Source: QWHO01 sp021404945
GTDB lineage: Bacteria > Vulcanimicrobiota > Xenobia > Xenobiales > QWHO01
Length of the DNA stretch: 64,000 nt
Direction: 5' to 3'
NCBI GenBank assembly: GCA_963169765.1
Contig: CAUJEN010000006.1
Coordinates: forward strand, 1 to 64,000
Part shown: positions 54,679 to 62,910 of the stretch, piece by piece
Layout: every line of letters starts with the position of its first letter
Position numbering within the stretch: the first letter of the stretch is position 1
The notes under the pieces: generated by a model
What the model saw: the letters and a program-made list of their open reading frames with translations, nothing else
Database searches by the model: none
What the model was told of the DNA's origin: nothing
Program-made: the position numbers and the translations under genes

Positions 54679-54739
54679 AGCGCCCGGCAGCTTCTGCGCT
54701 CAAAGGGAGAGCCCTCCCCGGTGTGGAATCGCGGGCGCT

Positions 54740-55195
54740 ATGACAAAGACCCCGGGCTACCCCATGAACATTCGCGACATCCTCGAGTGCCTGCCGCACC
54801 GGTATCCTTTCCTGCTCGTCGATCGCATCGACGAGGTGGTGCCGATGGAGACGGCCCGCGGATCCAAGCTGCTGACCATCAACGAGGAGTTCTTCCAGGG
54901 CCATTTTCCCGACGATCCCCAGATGCCGGTGGGCCTCTTGATCGAGAGCATGGCCCAGGTGGGCTGCACGGTGGTCATGTCCACCCCGCAGGGCCGAGGC
55001 AAGAACATCCTGTTCGCGGCCGTGGACAACTGCCAGCTCGGACGGCCCGCGCGGCCGGGCGATCACCTCGACATCCGGGCCCGCATGACCAACTTCCGGG
55101 GTGACAAGGGCAAAATCGCGGTCAGCTGCCAGGTCGGCGAGGAGATCCTGGTCTCGGCCGAGATGATGTTCGCCCTGACCGACCCGGCCACCTGA
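54740..55195 (+). CDS. fabZ: 3-hydroxyacyl-ACP dehydratase
   Basis: 151 residues from ATG 54740 (143 from ATG 54764, which has the more usual N-terminus MNIRDILECLPHRYPFLLVD). Hot-dog fold with the FabZ active site: PHRYPFLLVDRI and FFQGHFPDDPQMPVGLLIESMAQ (His of GHFP and Glu of LIE). It dehydrates (3R)-hydroxyacyl-ACP in fatty-acid elongation. Not clustered with lpxA or other fab genes here; the thiolase is divergent. Confidence 0.93.
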   Translation: MTKTPGYPMNIRDILECLPHRYPFLLVDRIDEVVPMETARGSKLLTINEEFFQGHFPDDPQMPVGLLIESMAQVGCTVVMSTPQGRGKNILFAAVDNCQLGRPARPGDHLDIRARMTNFRGDKGKIAVSCQVGEEILVSAEMMFALTDPAT

Positions 55196-55197
55196 CT

Positions 55198-56007
55198 TCA
55201 AGCGGTTGAAAAGGCCCTTGCCTCCCCGTCCTGGATAAGGGCCCAGAACAGCCGCCCCTGGCACTCGCCCCGATAAGGCCGTCCCTTTCGGTCCAGGGCG
55301 ATGGCCCCGAAGTGGCGGTCGCGCTGGCGGCAATCGGCGAAGACCTGCTCGAAGCAGCGCTCCAGACCGCCGCAGACCAGACGGGCAGCCAGCGCCTCGT
55401 GCACGATCTCCTCCCCCAGCCCGGTGCAGCTGACCGCTCCCTCCGGGTCGGCGTAGTTGCCGGCCACGGTGGCCGAGTCGCTGACCCGCCCCACCGTCTC
55501 CTGGCCCCGGCCCCCGGTGGAGGTGGCCGCCGCCAGGCGGCCCTGATCGTCCAGGGCGCAGGCCCCCACCGTGCCCGACTTGTCGGACCAAAGAGCCGTC
55601 CCCGCCGGGTCGTAGACAGGAAAGCCTTGAGCGTGGGCCCAGGCCGTTGCTCCCTCGCCCGCCAGCACGGTAAAGGTCTCACTTTGCAGATGCTGAGCCA
55701 GCAGAATCGGGTTCTGCACCCGCTCCACATTGACCACCCCCGAGAACAGGCGAGAGCTTCCGTCCATCAGAGCCGCGCTCATGCGGACCCGGCCATCGGC
55801 CTGCAGCTTGGAGCCGGTGCCGGCGTTGAAGCGCGGATCGTCCTCCAGCCAGCGGACTGCCTTCACCACCGTCTCCAGCGCCGAATGCAAAGCCAGATAA
55901 CGCCACGAGTGATGCACGCAAGCGAGCAAACCCGCCCGCATGGCCTCCAGCTTCTGAGCAGGCAGCTCGCGTTCGGTGAATCCCCCGTGGATGATCAGGG
56001 CGCGCAC
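55198..56007 (-). CDS. Isoaspartyl peptidase/L-asparaginase family (Ntn hydrolase, T2)
   Basis: 269 residues. MRALIIHGGFTERELPAQKL at the start; the autocleavage nucleophile is Thr in SDKSGTVGACALDDQGRLAA (GTVG), followed by AAATSTGGRGQETVGRVSDS (substrate-binding STGG and RVSDS), VAGNYADPEGAVSCTGLGEE and the C-terminal beta half. The precursor splits before Thr into alpha and beta chains. It hydrolyses asparagine or isoaspartyl dipeptides. GTG 56007 is preceded by TATAGT 3 nt upstream. Its 3' end lies 2 bp from the fabZ stop. Confidence 0.92.
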   Translation of the reverse strand: MRALIIHGGFTERELPAQKLEAMRAGLLACVHHSWRYLALHSALETVVKAVRWLEDDPRFNAGTGSKLQADGRVRMSAALMDGSSRLFSGVVNVERVQNPILLAQHLQSETFTVLAGEGATAWAHAQGFPVYDPAGTALWSDKSGTVGACALDDQGRLAAATSTGGRGQETVGRVSDSATVAGNYADPEGAVSCTGLGEEIVHEALAARLVCGGLERCFEQVFADCRQRDRHFGAIALDRKGRPYRGECQGRLFWALIQDGEARAFSTA

Positions 56008-56008
56008 G

Positions 56009-56020
56009 GCACTATAGTGC
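56009..56020. promoter_or_regulatory. 12-bp palindrome with bidirectional -10 boxes
   Basis: GCACTATAGTGC is a perfect palindrome. Each strand contains TATAGT: on the minus strand it ends 3 nt before GTG 56007, on the plus strand it lies 36 nt before ATG 56054. A shared divergent promoter for the asparaginase and prolyl oligopeptidase genes is likely. Confidence 0.5.
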
Positions 56021-56053
56021 AGGATTTTGACCCGCTCGTCAAAACCTTGTTAG

Positions 56054-58114
56054 ATGGCCATCGAAAGCACCCTCGCCTACCCCGAAACGCGTCGCGAACC
56101 GGTCCGCGAGGTCTTGCACGGACGTGAACTGATCGATCCTTACCGCTGGCTCGAAGAAAGTGACAGCCCCGAGTCTGTAGCCTGGATGGAGGCCCAGAAC
56201 CGCCTGACAAGGACCGCCCTGGACGGCTATCCGGCCAGGCCGGCCATTCACAAGCGGTTGGAAGAGCTGCTCTCCATCGGCTCGCTCAGCACCCCCTCGC
56301 CTCGCAAGAATCGCATCTTCTACTTCCGCCGCCACGGCACCCAGAACCATTCGGTCCTGTTCCTGCGCGACGACGACGGGCCCGAGCGGACCGTGATCGA
56401 CCCCAACACCTGGTCAGCCGACGGAACGAGCTCGCTGGACTGGTATTACTCCAGCAAAGATGGTCGGCTGATCGCCTACGGCCGCTCCGAAGGGGGCGAC
56501 GAAAAGAGCACGCTCTACCTGCTCGAGGTGGATACCGGTCGCCTGCTCGAAGATCAGATTCCCGATACCCGGGCCGCCAGCCTGGCCTGGGAGCCCGACC
56601 ACAGTGGCTTTTTCTACAGCCGCTACCCTCCCGGCGAGAGCTATGGCCGGCGCATCTACTACCATCGACTGGGCCAGCCCTGGCAGGACGATCCCCTGAT
56701 CTACGGCCAGGATCGAGCGCCCGAAGACTGGCCCTCGGTCAGTTTGTCCCCCGACGGCCGCTGGCTGGTGGTCTCGATCTCGGTGGGCTGGACCCGCACC
56801 GACGTCTACCTCTATGACCGCAACAACGAACGCTGGACCACTCTGGTGGAGGGCGTGGAGGCGATCTTTGGAGCCTCGGTGGTGGACGGCGTGCTGCACG
56901 TCAACACCAACTTCGAGGCCCCACGCTATCGGCTGATGACGGCCCCGGTCGAGTCTCCCGAGCGCGAGCACTGGCGCGAGCTGATCCCCGAGGCCGAGGG
57001 GGTGCTGGAGTGGGTGGGGCGCACCGGCCCTCAGCTGTTCGCCCTCTACGCCACGAATGCGGTGTCCCATCTCAAGCGCTTCAGCCTGGAAGGTGAGCCG
57101 CTAGGGGAGCTCGAGCTCCCGGCCATCGGCTCGGTGACGGGGGTCGGACGCGAATGGGACGGGCACGAGGTCTATTACGGCTTTTCCTCCTTCACCTTCC
57201 CTCCCCGCATCTACCGCTACGACCTCGATACCGGTGCGACCACGCTCTGGGGCCAGGTCGAAGCAGATGTCTCCCCGGAGGACTACCTGGTCGAGCAAGA
57301 CTGGTACGAGAGCCGGGATGGCACCCGGGTACCGATGTTCCTGGTCTACCGCCGAGATCTGGTGCGCAACGGGCAGAACCCCACCTTGCTGAATGGCTAC
57401 GGCGGCTTCAACGTGGCCATGAATCCCGACTTCTACCGCACCAACTTCCTCTGGCTTGAGGCCGGCGGGGTTTTCGCAATGGCCAACCTGCGGGGCGGCA
57501 GCGAGTTCGGCGAGACCTGGCACCAGGCCGGCATGCTGGCCAACAAGCAGAATGTCTTCGACGACTTCGTGGCCGCCGCCGAGCACCTCATCGCTCGCGG
57601 TTTCACCAATCCGGCCCGGCTGGCCATCAGCGGGGGCAGCAACGGAGGCCTGCTGGTGGGAGCGGCCCTGACCCAGCGGCCCGACCTTTTCCAGGCGGTG
57701 GTCTGCTCGGTGCCACTATTGGACATGCTGCGCTATCACCACTTCCGACTGGCTCGCCTCTGGATTCCCGAGTACGGGTCGGCCGACGATCCGGAGCAGT
57801 TCGAGTGGCTCCACGCCTACTCGCCCTATCACCGGGTCCAGGACAAGGTGGAGTACCCGGCCGTCTTGCTGACCACGGGAGTAGAGGACAGCCGGGTGGA
57901 TCCCCTGCACGCGCGCAAGATGGCCGCCCGCCTGCAGCAGGCCAGTGGCTCGTCTCGGCCGGTGCTTTTGAGGGTGGAAATGCGCGCCGGACACGGAGCT
58001 GGCAAACCTTTGTCGAAGATTCTCGAGGAGAGCACGGACAAATTCACGTTCCTCTTCTGGCAACTCGGAATCCGTGAGGGAGGTCCGCTTGGCGATCGAC
58101 AAGGAAAAGGATAA
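56054..58114 (+). CDS. Prolyl oligopeptidase (S9A)
   Basis: 686 residues, the usual S9A length. N-terminal cap and seven-bladed propeller (VLHGRELIDPYRWLEESDSP; LAWEPDHSGFFYSRYPPGE), then the alpha/beta-hydrolase domain: PTLLNGYGGFNVAMNPDF, AMANLRGGSEFGETWHQAG, and nucleophile Ser529 in LAISGGSNGGLLVGAALTQR. The acid is in VEDSRVDPLHARKMAAR and the His in MRAGHGAGKPLSKILEE. No signal peptide, so a cytosolic enzyme that cuts short peptides after proline. Its last 26 bp overlap the next gene. Confidence 0.94.
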   Translation: MAIESTLAYPETRREPVREVLHGRELIDPYRWLEESDSPESVAWMEAQNRLTRTALDGYPARPAIHKRLEELLSIGSLSTPSPRKNRIFYFRRHGTQNHSVLFLRDDDGPERTVIDPNTWSADGTSSLDWYYSSKDGRLIAYGRSEGGDEKSTLYLLEVDTGRLLEDQIPDTRAASLAWEPDHSGFFYSRYPPGESYGRRIYYHRLGQPWQDDPLIYGQDRAPEDWPSVSLSPDGRWLVVSISVGWTRTDVYLYDRNNERWTTLVEGVEAIFGASVVDGVLHVNTNFEAPRYRLMTAPVESPEREHWRELIPEAEGVLEWVGRTGPQLFALYATNAVSHLKRFSLEGEPLGELELPAIGSVTGVGREWDGHEVYYGFSSFTFPPRIYRYDLDTGATTLWGQVEADVSPEDYLVEQDWYESRDGTRVPMFLVYRRDLVRNGQNPTLLNGYGGFNVAMNPDFYRTNFLWLEAGGVFAMANLRGGSEFGETWHQAGMLANKQNVFDDFVAAAEHLIARGFTNPARLAISGGSNGGLLVGAALTQRPDLFQAVVCSVPLLDMLRYHHFRLARLWIPEYGSADDPEQFEWLHAYSPYHRVQDKVEYPAVLLTTGVEDSRVDPLHARKMAARLQQASGSSRPVLLRVEMRAGHGAGKPLSKILEESTDKFTFLFWQLGIREGGPLGDRQGKG

Positions 58115-58643
58115 GTACCGCGCCTTCAACGACCGTGTCTCGGGCGAGGTCCACAAGGCCTCGCTGTCAGCTTCGGTCACGATCGGCGATAAGGTGCAGC
58201 GCATCCGCCTGCGCAACTCGGCCCTCCCCTCGATGATCCCTCCGGGGGCCACCATCGAAATCGAGCCCATCGTGTTTCACAAAGCCCGCTTCGGGCATGT
58301 GGTCTACGTCAAGCTCGAAAGCGACCTGGCCCTGCGTCGCTTTCTGCGGGTAGAGGTGATCCGCGAGATCGACTTCATCGTGGTCGTGCGCGAGAAGGCC
58401 AAACGAGTCGAGCGTCTGCCAGCCAATTCGCTGGTGGGCCGCGTGATCGCGGCCGAGTTCCAGGGCAAGCCGGTTCGCCTGTCGCACGGGGGCAACATCT
58501 TCGACTGGATGACCGACTTCGGGACCACCACCCCGTTCCACAAGATCAAGGCGCTGCTCCACAACTGGAAGGGGGACAAGCCACCGGTGGTGGCCGATCC
58601 CAACAAGAAGAAGAAGGCTGTCCGGCGAGCCCCCTCCAAATAG
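58089..58643 (+). CDS. S24/S26-like fold protein without clear catalytic dyad, unknown
   Basis: 184 residues from TTG 58089, chosen because an AGGGAGG SD lies 5-6 nt upstream; GTG 58074 lacks one. VQRIRLRNSALPSMIPPGAT and IEIEPIVFHKARFGHVVYVK resemble the 'G.SM.P.i..Gd.v' and 'GDiV' segments of signal-peptidase/LexA-fold proteases, with Ser retained in LPSM. The expected Lys would fall in ALRRFLRVEVI, where only Arg is found. A conserved-looking segment follows (NSLVGRVIAAEFQGKPVRLS), then a Lys-rich tail. It overlaps the prolyl oligopeptidase gene by 26 bp. Function unknown. Confidence 0.55.
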   Translation: MAIDKEKDKYRAFNDRVSGEVHKASLSASVTIGDKVQRIRLRNSALPSMIPPGATIEIEPIVFHKARFGHVVYVKLESDLALRRFLRVEVIREIDFIVVVREKAKRVERLPANSLVGRVIAAEFQGKPVRLSHGGNIFDWMTDFGTTTPFHKIKALLHNWKGDKPPVVADPNKKKKAVRRAPSK

Positions 58644-58776
58644 GCGAGTTACAATCATTCAACAAGCCAGCAACGTTGCGGCAATGACGCCAGGCTAGAA
58701 TACTTCTCGGGGCCAAACGACAGAGATCGCGCCCCGCCGCCGCCTCTCCGGCTGCCAGCGCGGCCGTTAAAGTGAA

Positions 58777-58856
58777 GTGCTGAAGGTTTTGCAGTAAATT
58801 TGCGCCGACAGACTTGTATGGAGGCGCCCCCGAAGGACAGGCAAAACCTTCAGCAC
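58777..58856. repeat. Long inverted repeat (16-bp perfect arms)
   Basis: GTGCTGAAGGTTTTGC (58777-58792) and its exact reverse complement (58841-58856) enclose 48 bp. The loop holds a second stem, GCGCC (58803-58807) with GGCGC (58823-58827). The element sits in the 250-bp gap before the 89-aa gene, ~40 bp upstream of its start, and lacks a T tract, so it is not a terminator. A small mobile hairpin (MITE/REP-like), an RNA structure or a protein site are options. Confidence 0.75.
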
Positions 58857-58894
58857 GTAACGGTCTACACATTTGTTGCTGGGAGGATCCGTCT

Positions 58895-59164
58895 TTGCAG
58901 TTCCGCCAGGGAGATCTGCTCTTTTGTCTGGAGAGCACCCTACCTCGTCCGGCCCGGCCCCACCCCGGCCCCATCCTGGCCGGAGGCCAGCAACCCGACG
59001 AGCATCTGCACCTGCTCGACGGCCCCGGGCAGCTCTACGAGTCGGGCAACTTCTTGTATCTCGAGGCCGAGCAGCCCACCTTCGTCTGGCATCCCGAGCA
59101 CCATCGCCTGGCCCTGCCGGCCGGCACCTTTCGGGTGGTGCGCCAGAGACAGTATCAGCCTTGA
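58895..59164 (+). CDS. Small protein of a two-gene module, unknown
   Basis: 89 residues from TTG 58895, fixed by the GGGAGG SD at 58881-58886. QFRQGDLLFCLESTLPRPAR, PILAGGQQPDEHLHLLDGPG, FLYLEAEQPTFVWHPEHHRL and ALPAGTFRVVRQRQYQP. The outline '.qGDvll..v...P..........g..tgH.H.......yl.v..p..l.H.EH..l.lP.G.y.V.rQReY.P' recurs in small proteins encoded directly before DUF6745-like proteins. Its three His residues (EHLHLL; HPEHHRL) could bind metal. It overlaps the next gene by 4 bp (TTGA). Confidence 0.65.
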   Translation: MQFRQGDLLFCLESTLPRPARPHPGPILAGGQQPDEHLHLLDGPGQLYESGNFLYLEAEQPTFVWHPEHHRLALPAGTFRVVRQRQYQP

Positions 59165-59916
59165 GCTGGCAAGACGAGCTGGGGGAGCTGCCCATCCTGC
59201 GACTGCCCTCTGCCGACACCGGCTTCCTGGCGCGGGCCGAGCAGGCTTATGAGGAGCTGTCCGGGCTGCCCCGGGTGGCCCGCGCCTGGGGCTGGCTGAT
59301 GCGCCTGGAAGAGCTCGACCCGGATGCTGGCGCGGCCCTGGCCGGGCAGCGTGCGGCCCAGGGCGGCAGCCGGCTGGTGCGCCGGCTGATGGCCCTGGAA
59401 GGGCTGCTGCAGGCCCTCTCCCCCGGCCTTCATCGACCCCCCGGCTTCGTGCGTCTGGCCCTGGCGGTGGGGCCCGAGCAAGAGATGCGCGACGGCGAGG
59501 GACGGCTGCACTCGCTGCACGGCCCGGCCCGAGGCTACGAGTACTGGGTCTGCGGTGAGCAGGTGGACCCGGTCTGGGTACTGGCCCCTCAGCGCAAGAC
59601 ACTGCAGGAGCTGACCCGGCTGCGCTCGCTGCCGGCCCGCCGCACGCTCCTGCCGCGCATGGGTCACGCTCGCGCCGTGGAGACCGGCTGGGCCAGGGTG
59701 GTCGATCTGGACCGCGATGCTACCGGCCACAGGCGACGGCTGCTCAACCTGGATCTCCCCGAAGACGAGCCCCTGGTGCTGGTGGAGGTGCGCTGCACGA
59801 GCACCCACCGGCTCCACTACCTGCGTGTTCCGCCCGGCACCCGAAGCTGCGCCGAGGCGGTGGCCTGGACCTTCGGCCTGGAGCGCGACGCCTACCGGCC
59901 GGTGGCCGAAGTCTGA
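59161..59916 (+). CDS. DUF6745-like protein, C-terminal type, unknown
   Basis: 251 residues from TTG 59161. N-terminal helical half (LARAEQAYEELSGLPRVARA). The C-terminus has RVVDLDRDATGHRRRLLNLD, EPLVLVEVRCTSTHRLHYLR and VPPGTRSCAEAVAWTFGLER DAYRPVAEV in sequence. This matches the ending 'D.......R.Ll.....EplvvVev.D.stgr.Y.L.VPP....a.eAvAWtFg....eY.P..E' seen in DUF6745-family proteins. Coupled to the 89-aa gene. These pairs occur in diverse bacteria; activity is unknown. A strong terminator follows. Confidence 0.65.
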   Translation: MSWQDELGELPILRLPSADTGFLARAEQAYEELSGLPRVARAWGWLMRLEELDPDAGAALAGQRAAQGGSRLVRRLMALEGLLQALSPGLHRPPGFVRLALAVGPEQEMRDGEGRLHSLHGPARGYEYWVCGEQVDPVWVLAPQRKTLQELTRLRSLPARRTLLPRMGHARAVETGWARVVDLDRDATGHRRRLLNLDLPEDEPLVLVEVRCTSTHRLHYLRVPPGTRSCAEAVAWTFGLERDAYRPVAEV

Positions 59917-59978
59917 CGTTGAGTCGCTCGGGTCGGGCACGCAAGAGAGGCGGCGCCCGATCAGACGACTGACCCCGT

Positions 59979-60010
59979 AGCCCTCCTCCGGGAGGGCTTC
60001 TCCTTCTTTT
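59979..60010 (+). terminator. Rho-independent terminator
   Basis: AGCCCTCC-tccg-GGAGGGCT, a perfect 8-bp stem with a stable tetraloop, followed by TCTCCTTCTTTT. It ends the two-gene module and may also work for the convergent methyltransferase gene, whose stop lies at 60009. Confidence 0.85.
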
Positions 60011-61100
60011 AGCAGCGAGCCACGGTCAGGCCCTGCACGGGTGCGCCGGGGGGCACGAAAGGAAGGCTCAGTCGCTGCCACCATGGGGCAAAGCGCACCA
60101 CCCTCCCGCGCCGGTCGTCCTTCACCACCCGGATGACCACATGGCGAAGCCTCCGAAAGACCGGGGAGGCCAGTGCCATCTCATCGCGCACACAGTATTC
60201 CATGGACATCGTACCCAACCGCTCGCTGGCCTCGCGCAGCAATCGGTCACCCTGTCCGTCGACCGGTGAAAAGGTGAGCATCCGGCACACGCCCATTGGC
60301 TCGAGAAACTCCTCCAGGCGCTCGAAGAAGCGACGCGTCAGCGCGGTGGGATCACTTTCGCCCGCGGCCGCGAAGGCCAGGTTGGGGGTGAGGCTGATGG
60401 GCAGAGCGGGCAGGTTGGCCGCCACGAAGTCAAAGCTGCCCTCCACCCCCTGCCAGACATCCGAGGCGACAAAGTCGACCGCAATGCGGTTCAGGCGCCC
60501 ATTAGAGCGGGCCAGAGCCAGCGCGGTGGGGTTGACGTCGCTGCCCACCACCTGGGAAAAGCGCCGGGCCAGGCTGAGGGCGACCGCCCCGCAGCCGGTG
60601 CCCATGTCCAGAGCCCGCCGCCCCGAGACGTCGGCCGTCCGATCGAGCAGTATCCCCGTGTCGTCTCCCAGGTAGACGAACTCGCCCGGGGATCGCCGCG
60701 GAATCGAGCTCAACAAGTAGAGTCCGGCTGCGGCCGCCACCTGGACCATGGCTCCCTCTGGACCCAGCAGCCCGGCTCGGGTCAAGAGCTCTTGCTCGGA
60801 ATCGCTCAGCAATCCGGCCGGGAGCGGCGTATGGCCCAGAAAGACCTTGCGCAGGGATAGAGCGCCAGCGGACACAGGGGCCGAAGCCAACCGCGGATAG
60901 CTGACCGCCGCCAGGCTGGCCGGGCATCCCCTCCACCTGCCATAGGCGTGCGCCAGATCCCGCAGCGGGTACACCCGGCGGGTGCGAAAGAGGGGAAGAC
61001 TGGCCGTGGCCAGGTAGTCGTGCCGGTCAAGCAGACCGCGCAGCGCCTCCAACCCCTCCTGCGAGAACTCACCCCACATCGTCTGTCTTGTTGTACACAC
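60009..61100 (-). CDS. SAM-dependent methyltransferase, HemK/RsmC-like
   Basis: 363 residues from GTG 61100, or 356 from ATG 61079. The N-terminal ~150 residues are a helical/wing domain (VFLGHTPLPAGLLSDSEQEL; FVYLGDDTGILLD). The Rossmann methyltransferase domain has motif I GRRALDMGTGCGAVALSLAR, motif II VVGSDVNPTALALARSNGRL and motif IV SFDFVAANLPALPISLTPNL. The expected catalytic NPP(Y/F) of N-methyltransferases reads NLPA, so substrate and chemistry are uncertain. Likely target: protein, rRNA or a small molecule. Divergent from the subtilase gene. Confidence 0.8.
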   Translation of the reverse strand: MCTTRQTMWGEFSQEGLEALRGLLDRHDYLATASLPLFRTRRVYPLRDLAHAYGRWRGCPASLAAVSYPRLASAPVSAGALSLRKVFLGHTPLPAGLLSDSEQELLTRAGLLGPEGAMVQVAAAAGLYLLSSIPRRSPGEFVYLGDDTGILLDRTADVSGRRALDMGTGCGAVALSLARRFSQVVGSDVNPTALALARSNGRLNRIAVDFVASDVWQGVEGSFDFVAANLPALPISLTPNLAFAAAGESDPTALTRRFFERLEEFLEPMGVCRMLTFSPVDGQGDRLLREASERLGTMSMEYCVRDEMALASPVFRRLRHVVIRVVKDDRRGRVVRFAPWWQRLSLPFVPPGAPVQGLTVARC

Positions 61101-61151
61101 ATCGGTTACAGGCCTTTACACCCCGGACACATCGCCCCGCACCCGACCTGA

Positions 61152-61178
61152 TAGGATGCCCGGGACACCAAGCAGGAG
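61152..61178 (+). promoter_or_regulatory. -10 box and SD of the subtilase gene
   Basis: TAGGAT (61152-61157), the same hexamer as at 41837 and 42575, and AGGAGG (61173-61178), 8 nt before ATG 61187. These place the start at 61187. Confidence 0.55.
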
Positions 61179-61186
61179 GAAACCCG

Positions 61187-62872
61187 ATGTCGACCATCTC
61201 CAGCCTCACCAGCCTGCCTCAGGCGGCCGCCAGCAAGTCTCGCAAGGAAGCGGCCAGCTCGCAGGCCCAGGACGTGGTGGTTCTGCCCGCCAACGCCCGC
61301 TCGCTGGAGGAGGCCCGCCAGGAGATCGACAAAGCCCGCGCCCTGATGAAGGAGCTGGGCGGCCGCGTTACCCGCGACCTGCCCGCCACCGGCGCGGTCA
61401 AGGCCCGGCTTGACGGGGCCGCCCGCGAGAAGCTGCAGGAAGCCGGGTTCCGCGTGGTGGAAGACCCCACCGTCAAAGCCTTCCCCCAGCGCCCGACTCC
61501 GAAGGCTCCCCTGGCCCCGGGCTGGCTCCTCAACGGGCTGGACGCTGCCCAGGAAGCCTCCAGGGCTGCCCTCGAGGGCAAGGTGGACATGTCCGAGCCG
61601 CTGACCTGCAGCCAGCCGGAGGGCCTCTCCACGGCCGAGTCCCCCATCCGCTGGGATCTCGACGAGCAGCCCGGCTTCCGCCCTTTCCAGCCCTTCATCC
61701 GTCGCGAGCGCACGGTGCAGGGCGAAGGACCCAGCGACTTCGTGGGCCAGCTGCCCACCACCGGCAAGGGGGTCACCATCGCCGTGCTGGACACCGGGCT
61801 CTATCCCCACCCCGACTTTGAGGATCGCGTGCTGACTCTGGTCAGCGCCACCGGGGAGGCCCGCTTCCATCCCGACGCCATGGGCCACGGCACCCACGTG
61901 GCCGCCGACGCGGCCGGCAGCGGCAAGCTTTCGGGCGGCCGCTTCAAGGGCCCGGCCCCGGACGCTCACCTGGTGGGTATCCAGGTGCTCAATGGCGAGG
62001 GCGAGGGCTCGATGTCGGAAGTGATCGAGAACCTGACCGCGGGCGTCAACTGGATGGTGGAGAACAAAGAGCAGTATAACATCAAGGTGGCCAACCTCTC
62101 GCTGGGCCTGCCCCTGGTAGAGTATCAGCGCAGCTGGTTTGGGCCCTCCACCCTGTATGACCCCATCGGCGCCGCCATCAACCGGGCCGTGGAAGCAGGT
62201 ATCACGGTGGTGGTCGCGGCCGGCAATGACGGCAGCGACCCGGGCACCATCAACGCTTCCCCGGCCATCAACGACAACGTGATCACGGTGGGCGCGCTGG
62301 ATACCCAGAACACCCGCGACCGCTCCGACGACCGGGTGGCCGATTTCTCCAGCCGCGGACCCACCCCCGACGGGCGCGTCAAGCCGGACATCCTGGCCCC
62401 GGGCGTCAACATCATGGCGGCCAACTCGCCGGGCAGCATCATCGAGCAGCAGAACGAGCAGATCGCCATGATCCGCCAGGAAGTCGAATCCATGAGCGCC
62501 CGCCAGCTGCAGATGATGGCCTACAAGCTGGTGCGCGCGGGCATGGCTCCGCCCGAGCTCTTGCGCGTTCACCCCGAAGATCTGCGCGAGTCCATGCTCG
62601 AGGGCATGCAGACCCACGCCACCCACGGCCGCAACGAGGGCGGTGCGGCCTACATGGCCATGGACGGCACCTCGATGGCCTCTCCCATCGTGGCCGGCGT
62701 CTGCGCCGCCGTGCTGGAAGCCAATCCCAATTTGAGCCCAGACCAGGTCAAGACGATCCTGATGAAGACCTCCGACCGGCTGCCGGGTGTGCGGGCCAAC
62801 GATCAGGGCGCCGGCGTGCTGAACGCTCAGAAAGCGGTGGCGGTCGCCAGCCAGTTAGCCCAGCGGGCTTAG
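61187..62872 (+). CDS. Subtilisin-like serine peptidase (S8) without classical signal peptide
   Basis: 561 residues. The N-terminal ~190 residues are a pro-region: a disordered leader (MSTISSLTSLPQAAASKSRK), then an I9-like propeptide domain (SLEEARQEIDKARALMKELG; REKLQEAGFRVVEDPTVKAF). The catalytic triad: Asp202 in TIAVLDTGLYPHPDFEDR, His in DAMGHGTHVAADAAGSGKLS, Ser in AMDGTSMASPIVAGVCAAVL; oxyanion Asn in VVAAGNDGSDPGTINASPA. A ~65-residue insertion (SIIEQQNEQIAMIRQEVESM... HATHGRNEGG) sits between the Asn and Ser motifs. No Sec signal is visible, so export, if it occurs, uses another route. Confidence 0.92.
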   Translation: MSTISSLTSLPQAAASKSRKEAASSQAQDVVVLPANARSLEEARQEIDKARALMKELGGRVTRDLPATGAVKARLDGAAREKLQEAGFRVVEDPTVKAFPQRPTPKAPLAPGWLLNGLDAAQEASRAALEGKVDMSEPLTCSQPEGLSTAESPIRWDLDEQPGFRPFQPFIRRERTVQGEGPSDFVGQLPTTGKGVTIAVLDTGLYPHPDFEDRVLTLVSATGEARFHPDAMGHGTHVAADAAGSGKLSGGRFKGPAPDAHLVGIQVLNGEGEGSMSEVIENLTAGVNWMVENKEQYNIKVANLSLGLPLVEYQRSWFGPSTLYDPIGAAINRAVEAGITVVVAAGNDGSDPGTINASPAINDNVITVGALDTQNTRDRSDDRVADFSSRGPTPDGRVKPDILAPGVNIMAANSPGSIIEQQNEQIAMIRQEVESMSARQLQMMAYKLVRAGMAPPELLRVHPEDLRESMLEGMQTHATHGRNEGGAAYMAMDGTSMASPIVAGVCAAVLEANPNLSPDQVKTILMKTSDRLPGVRANDQGAGVLNAQKAVAVASQLAQRA

Positions 62873-62910
62873 AGGATTGAGAGGGGTTGGCAGCCAGCCG
62901 GGCTCGCGAC

